Assembly (NCBI GenBank): GCA_034414555.1
Contig: DAOUMA010000016.1
Span: forward strand, 124,001-188,000
Reading direction: 5' to 3'
DNA from: CG2-30-46-19 sp034414555
GTDB taxonomy: Bacteria > Chloroflexota > Dehalococcoidia > GIF9 > AB-539-J10
DNA: 64,000 nt
Made by a program: the position numbers and the translations under genes. Positions 26,372 through 35,271 of this stretch are shown piece after piece; the first letter of the stretch is position 1; the number at the start of each line of letters is the position of its first letter. The notes under the pieces were generated by a model. That model did no database searches and was not told the origin of the DNA. It saw only the letters and a list, made by a program, of their open reading frames with translations.

Positions 26372-26923
26372 ATGACTCGACTAAAGGAGAAATACCTAAA
26401 AGAAGTGGTTCCCCAGCTTAAAGAAAAATTTAGTTACCGCAACATAATGCAAGTGCCTAGGTTAGAGAAGATTGTCTTGAGCATTGGTTTGGGAGAAGCA
26501 ATACAGAATTCCAAGGCACTTGAATCGGCTGAAAAGGATTTAACAACAATCACGGGGCAAAAGCCTGTAGTTACACGGGCAAAGAGATCTATCGCCTCAT
26601 TTAAGTTGAGAACCGGCATGCCTATTGGGATAATGGTCACGCTGCGTGGTGTGAGAATGTACGATTTTATGGATAAATTAATTAATATAACCTTGCCGCG
26701 TTTCCGTGATTTTCAAGGGGTATTGAGAACCTCTTTTGATAGCGATGGCAATTACAATTTAGGTATGCGGGAGCAAATAGTTTTCCCCGAAATTGAATAT
26801 GATAAGGTAGATAAAATTCGTGGACTCCAGGTAACTATAGTGACTACTGCCAAGACTAGCGAAGAATCAATGAGCCTATTAGAATTCTTGGGCATGCCTT
26901 TTAGGGGTAAAAACAATGGCTAA
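26372..26923 (+). CDS. rplE: Ribosomal protein uL5
   Basis: 183-residue 5S rRNA-binding protein (RLKEKYLKEVVPQLKEKF, MQVPRLEKIVLSIGLGEA, TTAKTSEESMSLLEFLGMPF). The frame opens at TTG 26357, but ATG 26372 matches the family's N-terminus. Confidence 0.95.
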   Translation: MTRLKEKYLKEVVPQLKEKFSYRNIMQVPRLEKIVLSIGLGEAIQNSKALESAEKDLTTITGQKPVVTRAKRSIASFKLRTGMPIGIMVTLRGVRMYDFMDKLINITLPRFRDFQGVLRTSFDSDGNYNLGMREQIVFPEIEYDKVDKIRGLQVTIVTTAKTSEESMSLLEFLGMPFRGKNNG

Positions 26924-27101
26924 GGTAGCTAAGATCGTGAAGTCAAAGCGCTCCCCGAAATACAGGGTTCAGCAGCGTAATCGTTGCGAGTTATGTGGGC
27001 GCCCACGTGCTTATATGCGTAAATTTGGCTTGTGTCGCATTTGTTTTCGGGAGCTTGCCGCAACTGGGCAAATCCCTGGAGTGAGAAAGTCGAGCTGGTA
27101 A
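26916..27101 (+). CDS. rpsZ: Ribosomal protein uS14, zinc-binding (type Z)
   Basis: 61-residue short form with the two CxxC pairs CELCGRP and CRICFRE that bind zinc, the C+ form. Overlaps rplE by eight bases. Confidence 0.95.
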   Translation: MAKVAKIVKSKRSPKYRVQQRNRCELCGRPRAYMRKFGLCRICFRELAATGQIPGVRKSSW

Positions 27102-27111
27102 GGACTATATT

Positions 27112-27510
27112 ATGATGGTAGGCACTGACCCAATCGCTGATATGTTGACTAGAATCCGTAACGCCATCATGGCGAGGCGTGATAATGTCATCATTCCCTC
27201 CTCTAAAATAAAATTACCCATAGTTAAAATTTTAAAAGACGAGGGTTTTATTCAGGATTATGAGGTAATTAAAGGCAAGCCACAGTCAACGATAAAAGTA
27301 TATCTCAAGTATATAGAGGAACAACCAGCACTGCTGGGATTGGAAAAGGTTAGCAAACCTGGCTTGAGAGTCTATGTTGCTAAGGGGGAAATTCCTCGTG
27401 TTTACGGAGGACTGGGTATTGCTATTCTGTCTACCTCTAAAGGTATTATGACCGGTCAGAAAGCATGGCAGCTTGGTCTCGGGGGTGAGCTTTTACTTTA
27501 TGTGTGGTAG
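27112..27510 (+). CDS. rpsH: Ribosomal protein uS8
   Basis: 132-residue 16S-binding protein (DPIADMLTRIRNAIMARRD; C-terminal GIAILSTSKGIMTGQKA). In E. coli uS8 autoregulates the spc operon at L5; that site was not examined in detail. ATG 27112 with AAGGA seven bases upstream. Confidence 0.95.
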   Translation: MMVGTDPIADMLTRIRNAIMARRDNVIIPSSKIKLPIVKILKDEGFIQDYEVIKGKPQSTIKVYLKYIEEQPALLGLEKVSKPGLRVYVAKGEIPRVYGGLGIAILSTSKGIMTGQKAWQLGLGGELLLYVW

Positions 27511-27527
27511 TCTGGAGGTTAAGTAAT

Positions 27528-28079
27528 ATGTCTCGTATTGGATTACTTCCTATCCCGGTGCCTAAAGATACACAGGTGCATATTGAAGGGAATAAGGTGA
27601 CGGTAAAAGGGAGCAAGGGAGAAATTTATCGTTTTTTTCACCCAGACATGTCTATTAAATTAGAGGAAGGGAATATAGTAGTGTCCCGGAAGGGGGACGA
27701 TAAAATGCACCGCTCTTTACATGGGCTCACTCGTAGTTTACTTGCTAATATGGTTGAAGGAGTTAGTAAAGGTTTTGAGAAAGTTCTAGAGGTAAAGGGA
27801 GTGGGTTATAGGGTGCAGGGAAAAGGTGATAAATTATTATTTCAAGTTGGGTATAGTCAGCCTGTGGAGTTTCAAATTCCCTCAAATGTTTCCGCTTCAA
27901 TTGAGGGAACAAACCGTATTTACATTAAGGGTATTGATAAGCAAGTTGTGGGGAGAGTAGCTGCTGAAATCAGAGCTATACGCCCTGCAGATTGCTATAA
28001 AGGAAAGGGGATTAGATATGGTGGGGAAGAAATCCGGCTCAAGCCCGGCAAAGCTGGTAAGGCAGTAGCCGGAGGATAG
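27528..28079 (+). CDS. rplF: Ribosomal protein uL6
   Basis: 183-residue protein near the factor-binding site (MSRIGLLPIPVPKDTQVHIEGNKVTVKG; GIRYGGEEIRLKPGKAGK). The frame opens earlier at GTG 27504, but ATG 27528 has GGAGG nine bases upstream and matches the family. Confidence 0.95.
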   Translation: MSRIGLLPIPVPKDTQVHIEGNKVTVKGSKGEIYRFFHPDMSIKLEEGNIVVSRKGDDKMHRSLHGLTRSLLANMVEGVSKGFEKVLEVKGVGYRVQGKGDKLLFQVGYSQPVEFQIPSNVSASIEGTNRIYIKGIDKQVVGRVAAEIRAIRPADCYKGKGIRYGGEEIRLKPGKAGKAVAGG

Positions 28080-28087
28080 TGAATATA

Positions 28088-28453
28088 ATGCGTAAAACAA
28101 ATTCAAGAGCGCTTCGGCAAGAACGGCATAGGAGGGTGAGGAGGAAAATATCAGGTACAGCATCTTGCCCTAGATTGTCCGTTTTCCGAAGTTTGAACCA
28201 CATATATGCGCAAATCATAGACGATTCTTCAAGGAAGACATTGGTTTCGGCAAGTACTCTTGAACCTGTTGCACGAGGAAAACTCGGGCAGGAGGCAAAA
28301 ATAAAGAGAGCTGAGTTTGTAGGTTCATTGGTTGCTCAAAAAGCAATAGACAAAGATATTAGACAGGTAGTTTTCGATAGAGGTGGATACAAATATCACG
28401 GGCGAGTGAAAGCTTTAGGTGAAGCTGCCAGGCAGGCAGGATTGAAAATTTAA
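28088..28453 (+). CDS. rplR: Ribosomal protein uL18
   Basis: 121-residue 5S rRNA-binding protein (RLSVFRSLNHIYAQIIDD, FDRGGYKYHGRVKALGEAARQAGLKI). ATG 28088 is used; a GTG at 28079, right after GGAGGA, would add three residues. Confidence 0.94.
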   Translation: MRKTNSRALRQERHRRVRRKISGTASCPRLSVFRSLNHIYAQIIDDSSRKTLVSASTLEPVARGKLGQEAKIKRAEFVGSLVAQKAIDKDIRQVVFDRGGYKYHGRVKALGEAARQAGLKI

Positions 28454-28464
28454 GGCTACTAAGA

Positions 28465-28983
28465 ATGAAAGCAGTTACTAAAGTAATTGGCAAAAAAGCT
28501 AAAATTGACCCTTCAGGGTTAGAGATTAATGAAAAGCTCCTAGCTATTGACCGTATAACCAAGGTAGTTAAAGGTGGTCGGCGTCTTCGTTACAGAGCTC
28601 TAGTGGTAGTTGGTGATAACAACGGGCATGTCGGAGTAGGGTTAAGTAAAGCCACTGGTGTTCCCGAAGCAATTCGCAAAGCTAACACAACAGCACAAAA
28701 GGAATTGATTGAGGTTCCACTTGCAGGTAATACTATTCCCCACGAGGTTTTAGCCAAATTTGGGGCATCTAAGATTTTACTCAAACCGGCAGGACCCGGA
28801 ACTGGCTTGATCGCTGGTAACACTGTTAAGGCAGTACTGGAATTAGCAGGGATAAAGGACACCCTTAGCAAATCCCTGGGTAGTTCTAATCGAGTTAATA
28901 TAGCTAAGGCAACAATACTTGCCTTAGCAAACTTGAGGAAGCCAGAAATAGTTGTGAAGGACAAGCAAGATGAGGCAGGATGA
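28465..28983 (+). CDS. rpsE: Ribosomal protein uS5
   Basis: 172-residue decoding-fidelity protein (GGRRLRYRALVVVGDNNGHVGVG; AGPGTGLIAGNTVKAVLELAGIKD). Its last 14 bases overlap rplO, so there is no room for rpmD, which usually separates them. Confidence 0.95.
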   Translation: MKAVTKVIGKKAKIDPSGLEINEKLLAIDRITKVVKGGRRLRYRALVVVGDNNGHVGVGLSKATGVPEAIRKANTTAQKELIEVPLAGNTIPHEVLAKFGASKILLKPAGPGTGLIAGNTVKAVLELAGIKDTLSKSLGSSNRVNIAKATILALANLRKPEIVVKDKQDEAG

Positions 28984-29413
28984 ATTAAGACCGTCTGCAG
29001 GTGCTAGACACAAGAAGAAGCGTGTTGGGAGAGGGAACAGCAGTGGTCATGGTACCTATTCGGGGAGGGGATGCAAGGGACAAAAATCTCGCTCTGGAGG
29101 CAAGGTACGTCTTGGCTTTGAGGGTGGGCAATTACCTCTTATAAAGCGATTACCTGAAAAAAGAGGTTTTGCTAATGCCTTTAAAAAGAAATATAGTATT
29201 GTGAATGTAGGCAAGCTTAGCATATTTCCTCCTAATACCGAGGTAACCAGAGAGAAGCTCTTTGAAGCAGGGTTAATTGAGTCATTAAAGAATCCTGTCA
29301 AGATTTTAGGTACCGGTGATGTCCATCACTCGCTGTCTGTGAAAACCGACAGGCTGTCTACTGCGGCGCAAAAGAAGATATTATCTGCCGGTGGCAAGGT
29401 AAAAGAGATTTAA
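28970..29413 (+). CDS. rplO: Ribosomal protein uL15
   Basis: 147-residue protein with the basic glycine-rich N-terminus (KKRVGRGNSSGHGTYSGRGCKGQKSRSGG) that threads into 23S rRNA. It starts within the end of rpsE and abuts secY. Confidence 0.95.
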   Translation: MRQDELRPSAGARHKKKRVGRGNSSGHGTYSGRGCKGQKSRSGGKVRLGFEGGQLPLIKRLPEKRGFANAFKKKYSIVNVGKLSIFPPNTEVTREKLFEAGLIESLKNPVKILGTGDVHHSLSVKTDRLSTAAQKKILSAGGKVKEI

Positions 29414-30727
29414 ATGCAGCGTAGGGAACCACAATCACGTCTTATCCAGTCAATCAGAGACATGTTTATGTTGCCGGATTTGAGGCGAAGACTCCTTTTT
29501 ACCTTAGGCATTTTAGTTGTTTTCCGCTTTATAGCTCATGTCCCCTTGCCTGGCATAAACTTTGCTGCAATGAGTAACCTTTTCGCGCAAAACCAGCTTT
29601 TCGGTATGCTTGACCTCTTTAGTGGTGGTGCTATGAGGAGATTCAGTGTTGCTGCTATGGGAGTTTATCCCTATATAACCTCCTCGATAATTATGCAGTT
29701 ATTAGCGCCAGTCATTCCTAACCTCCAGGCTCTATCTCAACAAGGTGAAATTGGGCAGCGCAAGATTAACCGCATTACTAACCTTCTAACAATACCGCTG
29801 GCAGCTTTGCAAGGTTATGGCATGCTGGTCATTCTACAGGGACAAAATGTTGTAGTATCGTTTGAGCCACTAACCGTTGTGACTATAGTGATATCAATGA
29901 CTGCTTGCACTATGTTTCTTGTCTGGTTAGGTGAATTGATTACTGAAAGAGGCATTGGAAATGGGATATCATTAATAATCTTTGCTGGTATCATAGCTGG
30001 ATTGCCGACAATGCTGGGACAAAGCATCCTAGCTGCTGCTGATAACCCTATGGGGTTGGCTGTTTTTATTATCCTTGTTTTAGCCACTTTAATGTTTGTA
30101 GTAGCATTTATTGAGGCGCATCGTCGTATCCCTGTACAGTATGCCCGCACCACTTTTCGCAGCGGGCGCATGTATCGACAATCAGGCGCAACTTATATCC
30201 CACTTCGGGTAAACACCGCAGGGATGATTCCTCTTATTTTTGCTATTGCTGTAGTGACACTTCCAGCAACAATTGCTAGCTATTTTGCTAACCCATCATC
30301 CCCGAATTTTGCGGATACAATAACACATATTTTTAATCCTGGCGCCACCTTTCCTTTGGGGTTGGTTTACTGGGGAGCATACTTTCTATTGGTAATTGGC
30401 TTTACTTTCTTTTACACCATGATAATATTCGAGCAACTGGGTCTGGCTAAGAGATTGCAAGAACAGGGTGGGTTCATCCCTGGAATTCGTCCCGGGAAAA
30501 CAACTGCTGATTATTTAGACCGTATTATCCGCCTCATTACATTTGGCGGTGCCCTCTCTCTGGCTTTAGTGGCAATTATGCCTTTCATTGCCCAAGAAAT
30601 TACTAAGGTTGCCACGGTAACAGTTTCCAGCATGGCACTGCTCATAGTTGTTGGTGTTGCTTTAGATACTATGAAACAGGTAGAAGCTCAATTAACTATG
30701 CGGCGATATGAAGGGTTTTTGAGATAG
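29414..30727 (+). CDS. secY: Preprotein translocase subunit SecY
   Basis: 437-residue, ten-helix channel protein for protein export and membrane insertion (FRFIAHVPLPGIN near the N-terminus; the plug/TM2 SGGAMRRFSVAAMGVYPYITSSI; cytoplasmic loop AHRRIPVQYAR). Placed as usual at the end of the spc operon, directly after rplO. SecD and SecF are at 48.7-50.9 kb. Confidence 0.95.
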   Translation: MQRREPQSRLIQSIRDMFMLPDLRRRLLFTLGILVVFRFIAHVPLPGINFAAMSNLFAQNQLFGMLDLFSGGAMRRFSVAAMGVYPYITSSIIMQLLAPVIPNLQALSQQGEIGQRKINRITNLLTIPLAALQGYGMLVILQGQNVVVSFEPLTVVTIVISMTACTMFLVWLGELITERGIGNGISLIIFAGIIAGLPTMLGQSILAAADNPMGLAVFIILVLATLMFVVAFIEAHRRIPVQYARTTFRSGRMYRQSGATYIPLRVNTAGMIPLIFAIAVVTLPATIASYFANPSSPNFADTITHIFNPGATFPLGLVYWGAYFLLVIGFTFFYTMIIFEQLGLAKRLQEQGGFIPGIRPGKTTADYLDRIIRLITFGGALSLALVAIMPFIAQEITKVATVTVSSMALLIVVGVALDTMKQVEAQLTMRRYEGFLR

Positions 30728-30740
30728 TGATGGATTAAGT

Positions 30741-31406
30741 ATGTACATTATTCTCCTAGGTGCCCCAGGTGCCGGAAAAGGAACACAAGCAGATAGCCTA
30801 TCCGGTGAATTAAATTTACCGCATATAGCTTCAGGCGATTTGTTTCGAGAGGCATTGAAGAAGGAAACTGAATTGGGCTTATTAGCTAAATCTTATATGG
30901 AGCGAGGGGAATTAGTGCCTGATGAAGTAACTATTAAAATGATTTTGCAGAGGATTGAGATGCCCGATTGTGTCTCTGGCTGTCTTTTTGATGGTTTTCC
31001 GCGAACATTGGCACAAGCCGAAGCATTAGATAAGGGTCTCGCTGATAAAGGTAAGAGTATTGATAAGGTGCTATACATTAAGGTCTCCAGTGAGGAGCTT
31101 TTGAAACGTCTTGGGGGGCGATGGCTTTGCCAAAATTGTCAGACTCCCTATCATTTAATAACCGCACCACCAAAAGTGCCTGGAAAATGTGATAAGTGTG
31201 GCGGTGAACTATATCAGCGAGAGGATGACAAAGAGGAGACGGTGAAAGAACGATTAAGAGTTTTCTTTGCTCAGACTATCCCGATAGTTGATTATTATAG
31301 GGGTCAAGGCAAACTTATTGAGGTTAATGGTAACCGAGGAATACAAGAGGTGGCTAAGGAAATAATGCTGTCATTGAGAAAGCAAGGTAAAGCGATTTTC
31401 AAATGA
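30741..31406 (+). CDS. adk: Adenylate kinase
   Basis: 221-residue enzyme equilibrating AMP, ADP and ATP. P-loop GAPGAGKGTQ near the N-terminus; FDGFPRTLAQAEAL for AMP; a long LID with CQNC...CDKC, the zinc-binding form common in Gram-positive and thermophilic lineages. It overlaps map by four bases. Confidence 0.95.
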   Translation: MYIILLGAPGAGKGTQADSLSGELNLPHIASGDLFREALKKETELGLLAKSYMERGELVPDEVTIKMILQRIEMPDCVSGCLFDGFPRTLAQAEALDKGLADKGKSIDKVLYIKVSSEELLKRLGGRWLCQNCQTPYHLITAPPKVPGKCDKCGGELYQREDDKEETVKERLRVFFAQTIPIVDYYRGQGKLIEVNGNRGIQEVAKEIMLSLRKQGKAIFK

Positions 31407-32149
31407 TAATTATAAAATCCCCTGAAGAAATAGCTATTATGCGTCAAAGTGGTAAAATCTTAGCAGCTATTTTGAGTAGGTTAAAAAAGGAAATAAGGTC
31501 AGGAATCAAAACGTGCTGCTTGGATGAGATTATGGCTGAAGAGTTGAAGGTAAGGAACGTTAAATCTTCCTTCAAGGGTTATCAAGATTTCCCAGCTAAT
31601 TTATGTGTTTCAGTGAATAATGAAGTAGTTCATGGCATTCCAGGTGAGCGAGTATTAAACGAGGGAGATATCGTTTCTCTAGATACAGGGATCATTTTTG
31701 AAGGCTTTCATTCTGATTCAGCTATAACTGTTGGTGTCGGGGAAATAACCCCGCAAGCTAAGGATCTCATAATGATTACCAAGAAAAGTTTAGAACTAGG
31801 CATTGCCAAAGCTAAGCCTGGTGCACACATTGGCGATATTTCAGCTGCTATACAGGATTATGTTGAGTCCAGGGGATTCTCTGTAGTCAGGGAGTATACC
31901 GGACATGGGATAGGTCGAGAATTACACGAAGAACCTCAAGTACCTAATTTTGCTTTCGGAAAAGGTCCTTTACTCCGCAAAGGCATGACTTTGGCTATTG
32001 AGCCCATGGTTAATGCCGGGGATTGGCATACTAAGCTGGCACCCAATCGGTGGACGGTGCTAACTGCTGACGGAAGTCTCTCAGCACATTTTGAACACAC
32101 CATTGCTATTACTGATAGTGGGGGTGAAATACTCACCAAGTATGGCTAA
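31403..32149 (+). CDS. map: Methionine aminopeptidase, type I
   Basis: 248-residue two-metal peptidase that removes the initiator Met from nascent proteins. Metal ligands lie in SLDTGIIFEGFHSDSA, GHGIGRELHEEP and the late IEPMVNAG and FEHTIAI stretches. The TAA overlaps infA by eight bases. Confidence 0.95.
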   Translation: MIIIKSPEEIAIMRQSGKILAAILSRLKKEIRSGIKTCCLDEIMAEELKVRNVKSSFKGYQDFPANLCVSVNNEVVHGIPGERVLNEGDIVSLDTGIIFEGFHSDSAITVGVGEITPQAKDLIMITKKSLELGIAKAKPGAHIGDISAAIQDYVESRGFSVVREYTGHGIGRELHEEPQVPNFAFGKGPLLRKGMTLAIEPMVNAGDWHTKLAPNRWTVLTADGSLSAHFEHTIAITDSGGEILTKYG

Positions 32150-32360
32150 AAAGGAAAGAATAGAGGTCGAAGGTAAGGTAATTGCATGTTTGCCTAATAC
32201 TATGTTTCGTGTCGAACTAGCTAATGGGCATATAGTTTTAGCTCATATTTCAGGCAGGATGAGAAAGCATTATATTAAGATATTACCCGGGGATAGGGTA
32301 CTGGTAGAACTTTCTCCTTACGATTTGGCCAGGGGTAGAGTTACTTATCGAATTGGATAA
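32142..32360 (+). CDS. infA: Translation initiation factor IF-1
   Basis: 72-residue S1/OB-fold factor (KKERIEVEGKVIACLPNTMFRVELANGH...ILPGDRVLVELSPYDLARGRVTYR). The open frame extends further upstream, but ATG 32142, just inside the end of map, gives the standard protein. Confidence 0.95.
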   Translation: MAKKERIEVEGKVIACLPNTMFRVELANGHIVLAHISGRMRKHYIKILPGDRVLVELSPYDLARGRVTYRIG

Positions 32361-32375
32361 GATTCCCATGTGTTT

Positions 32376-32404
32376 TTGACAAGCATTCAATGTTCTCTTA
32401 TAAT
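32376..32404 (+). promoter_or_regulatory. Perfect-consensus sigma-70-type promoter before rpmJ
   Basis: TTGACA at 32376-32381, exactly 17 bases, and TATAAT at 32399-32404, in the 71-base gap between infA and rpmJ. Transcription would begin near 32411, about 20 bases before the rpmJ ATG. It gives the alpha operon (rpmJ-rpsM-rpsK-rpsD-rpoA-rplQ) its own start inside the superoperon. Confidence 0.8.
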
Positions 32405-32431
32405 AAAGTTTTGTTTTAATATGGATTTGAG

Positions 32432-32545
32432 ATGAAAGTAAGTTCTTCAGTCAAGCCTCGTTGTAGCAAATGTAAAATTGTTCGGCGTAAGGGCAGAGTT
32501 AGGGTTATTTGTGTGAACCCAAGGCATAACCAAAGGCAAGGTTAA
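32432..32545 (+). CDS. rpmJ: Ribosomal protein bL36
   Basis: 37-residue zinc-binding protein of the 50S subunit (MKVSSSVKPRCSKCKIVRRK, ending PRHNQRQG). Cys11, Cys14, Cys27 and His32 form the zinc site, so this is the C+ form. Short spacing to rpsM. Confidence 0.95.
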   Translation: MKVSSSVKPRCSKCKIVRRKGRVRVICVNPRHNQRQG

Positions 32546-32555
32546 TAGATAACTA

Positions 32556-32945
32556 ATGGCGCGCGTTGCTGGTGTGGATCTTCCTAAAGAAAAAGCGGTT
32601 AGTATCGGGTTACGCTATATTTATGGTATTGGGCCTACATTAAGCCGGCATATCTTGGCTGCTGCTGAGATTGACCCCGGTATTAAAGTCAAAGATCTTA
32701 CCGAAGAGCAGGTTGCTCGAATTCGTGATATCGTGGATAAGAAATACAAAGTAGAGGGTGAGCTTCGGAGGGAAATACAGTCTAACATAAAGCAATTAAT
32801 TGAAATTGGCTCATGGCATGGTATTAGACATCGTATGAATTTGCCAGTTCATGGACAAAGGACACGCACTAATGCCCGTACTGGGAAGGGGTTACGGAAG
32901 ACAGTGGCAGGTAGAGGACAAAAACGCGGTTTAAGTAAGAAGTAA
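32556..32945 (+). CDS. rpsM: Ribosomal protein uS13
   Basis: 129-residue head protein that contacts the 50S central protuberance and P-site tRNA (MARVAGVDLPKEKAVSIGLRYIYGIG; tail GQRTRTNARTGKG...KRGLSKK). One base separates its stop from rpsK. Confidence 0.96.
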   Translation: MARVAGVDLPKEKAVSIGLRYIYGIGPTLSRHILAAAEIDPGIKVKDLTEEQVARIRDIVDKKYKVEGELRREIQSNIKQLIEIGSWHGIRHRMNLPVHGQRTRTNARTGKGLRKTVAGRGQKRGLSKK

Positions 32946-32946
32946 A

Positions 32947-33336
32947 ATGCCGAAGAGAAAAAAAAACAAAGCAAGAAGGACACATCGTGGAATCAGCGAG
33001 GGGAGAGTTTATATTCAGTCTACCTTCAATAACACTATAGTCACTGTGACTGATTTGAAAGGTGATATTATTGCTTGGGGAAGTGCGGGTAGTGCTGGAT
33101 TTAAGGGCTCCAGGAAGGGCACTCCTTATGCTGCTCAATTAGCTGCACAGAAGGCAGCGCGGCAAGCAATAAGTGATGGTTTGCGACAGGTTGAGGTTTA
33201 CATTAAAGGACCTGGTAGTGGACGAGAGGCAGCTATCCGCACATTACAGGCTTCGGGGCTTATTGTTACTAGCATTAGGGATGTAACCCCGATTCCACAC
33301 AATGGTTGTCGTCCACCTAAAAAGAGAAAGGTATAG
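32947..33336 (+). CDS. rpsK: Ribosomal protein uS11
   Basis: 129-residue platform protein (VYIQSTFNNTIVTVTDLKGDIIAWGSAG; PHNGCRPPKKRKV). Followed after one base by rpsD. Confidence 0.96.
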   Translation: MPKRKKNKARRTHRGISEGRVYIQSTFNNTIVTVTDLKGDIIAWGSAGSAGFKGSRKGTPYAAQLAAQKAARQAISDGLRQVEVYIKGPGSGREAAIRTLQASGLIVTSIRDVTPIPHNGCRPPKKRKV

Positions 33337-33337
33337 A

Positions 33338-33970
33338 ATGGCGCGTTACACAGGACCAACATGTCGTTTGTGCCGTTATCTTGGTGAGAAGTTGATGCTT
33401 AAAGGGGAGAAATGTTTCACTCCAAAGTGCCCTTTAGAGAAGAAAAACAACTCTCCAGGGGAACATTCCTTGAACAGTCGACGCCGGAGAGTTACAGAAC
33501 GCGGGCTTCAACTGCGTGAGAAACAGAAAATTCGGTTTAGTTATGGAATCTTTGAGCGGCAATTTCGCAAGTTTTTCCGGGAAGCGCAGAGAGCTCAAGG
33601 TGTTACCGGTGAAAATTTACTAATATTGATGGAAAGGCGGTTAGATAATGTGGTTTATCGTTTAGGTTTTGCTAGTTCACGTGCCCAAGCCAGACAAATA
33701 GTTCGGCATGGTCACATACTTGTTAATGGGCATAAGGTGGATATGCCAACCTATCTAGTGCGTCCAGATGATGTTATTGCTTGGCGAGGAAGCAGCACTA
33801 AAACTGGATATTATGAAAAACTATCTGAGGAGATCAAGGGAAGGACTATCCCTGGTTGGCTGAACTTAGATGAAGAAAATGTGGTGGGCAAAGTTTTAAC
33901 ATTGCCTACCAAGGATGACCTCGATGCTAAATTCAATGCAAAAGTTATCGTTGAATACTACTCAAGATAA
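33338..33970 (+). CDS. rpsD: Ribosomal protein uS4
   Basis: 210-residue primary 16S-binding protein with an S4 RNA-binding domain (MERRLDNVVYRLGFASSRAQARQIV RHGHILVNG region). Four cysteines near the N-terminus (CRLC...C...C) give the zinc-binding form. ATG 33338 is preferred over the longer frame opening at 33302. The 3' end overlaps rpoA by about 50 bases. Confidence 0.95.
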   Translation: MARYTGPTCRLCRYLGEKLMLKGEKCFTPKCPLEKKNNSPGEHSLNSRRRRVTERGLQLREKQKIRFSYGIFERQFRKFFREAQRAQGVTGENLLILMERRLDNVVYRLGFASSRAQARQIVRHGHILVNGHKVDMPTYLVRPDDVIAWRGSSTKTGYYEKLSEEIKGRTIPGWLNLDEENVVGKVLTLPTKDDLDAKFNAKVIVEYYSR

Positions 33971-34928
33971 TTCAATTAAGTTGCCCATTCCCAGCGCTAA
34001 GTGTATTGAGACAGTAAACAATTATGGCAAATTTCTTGCTGAGCCATTAGAGCCAGGATATGGCATCACTTTAGGTAATGCCCTTCGGCGTGTGCTCCTC
34101 AGCTCCTTGCCTGGGGCTGCAGTAACCTGGGTTAGGATTGACAGAGTTCAGCATGAATTTTCACCGCTCCCTCATATCAAGGAGGATGTCATTGAATTTC
34201 TGTTAAACGTCAAGCGAATAAGATTCCGTCCTCTATCCTATCAACCGGGTATGTTGTTTTTAAATGCAGCGGGAGAAGGGAAAGTTTATGCTGGTAATAT
34301 TGAACCATCAGCAGATTTTCAGATTGCTGATCCTGAACTCCATTTGGCTACTCTAGATTCTCCTGAAGCTAAGCTTCGCGTAGAATTTAATGTAGAGTTA
34401 GGTCGAGGGTATTTACCAGCAGGACCCGCCAAGAACTTACCTGTAGGAGCACTGTCGGTAGATTCTATATTCACACCAGTGTACAGGGTCAATTTTTCAG
34501 ATGAGACTATTAACCCTGGTAGAGAGGGAAGTCCTGAAAGACTTATTTTAGAGGTTTGGACTGACGGTACTATATCTCCAAGCGAGGCAGTGAGCCAAGC
34601 TGGAGCTATCTTAATCGCCCAGTTTTCGCCGTTCAAGGAACTCATTCCTCTGGAGGAGAAAGAAGCCAAACCGGTTACAGGTTTGCCATCTAGCGTTGAG
34701 TTTGATGTCTCTATAGGAAAACTAGGGTTGTCTACCCGTAGTTGCAATAGTTTATCTAGGGCCGGAATTTTGACCCTAGGGCAACTTATAGAGAAGAATA
34801 AAGAAGGCCTACCACCACTTCCTGGCTTAGGGGCGAAATCTCAAAAAGAGCTGAATACACTGCTAGCAAGTTTAGGGTTTCCGGTAAAGGAAAAAAAAAG
34901 AAAAGGGAAAAAAGAGGATGAGGCATAA
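33924..34928 (+). CDS. rpoA: RNA polymerase subunit alpha
   Basis: RpoA of about 334 residues: N-terminal dimerisation and assembly domain (FLAEPLEPGYGITLGNALRRVLLSSLPG), then a linker and the C-terminal domain that binds UP elements and activators (LSTRSCNSLSRAGILTLGQLIEKN...LPGLGAKSQKEL). ATGs at 33915 and 33924 are both in frame; the second is eight bases after AAGGA. Either start lies inside rpsD. Confidence 0.95.
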   Translation: MLNSMQKLSLNTTQDNSIKLPIPSAKCIETVNNYGKFLAEPLEPGYGITLGNALRRVLLSSLPGAAVTWVRIDRVQHEFSPLPHIKEDVIEFLLNVKRIRFRPLSYQPGMLFLNAAGEGKVYAGNIEPSADFQIADPELHLATLDSPEAKLRVEFNVELGRGYLPAGPAKNLPVGALSVDSIFTPVYRVNFSDETINPGREGSPERLILEVWTDGTISPSEAVSQAGAILIAQFSPFKELIPLEEKEAKPVTGLPSSVEFDVSIGKLGLSTRSCNSLSRAGILTLGQLIEKNKEGLPPLPGLGAKSQKELNTLLASLGFPVKEKKRKGKKEDEA

Positions 34929-35271
34929 AATAGCAGGACGCAGGTTAAGTAGACCAACAGGGCATCGATGGGCACTGTACCGAAATCAGGTAGCCGACTT
35001 GTTAACCCATGGAAAGATTACCACCACTGAGGCTAAAGCCAAGGAGCTTCGTAGCTTAGCTGAGAAAATGATTACCTTAGGGAAAGATGGTAGTCTTGCT
35101 TCAAGGCGTCGTGCCTTAGCATTTATCACTGATAAAAAGGTAGTCGAAAAGCTCTTTAATGAAGTTGCTCCAATGTATTCTGGCCAAGCGGGAGGCTATA
35201 CACGGTTAATTAAATTGGGACGACGTGTGGGGGATAATGCTCCTTTAGTGCAGATCCAATTAATTAAGTAG
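34918..35271 (+). CDS. rplQ: Ribosomal protein bL17
   Basis: 117-residue protein near the tunnel exit (MRHKIAGRRLSRPTGHRWALYRN). Overlaps rpoA by 11 bases; its stop shares a base with truA. Confidence 0.95.
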   Translation: MRHKIAGRRLSRPTGHRWALYRNQVADLLTHGKITTTEAKAKELRSLAEKMITLGKDGSLASRRRALAFITDKKVVEKLFNEVAPMYSGQAGGYTRLIKLGRRVGDNAPLVQIQLIK

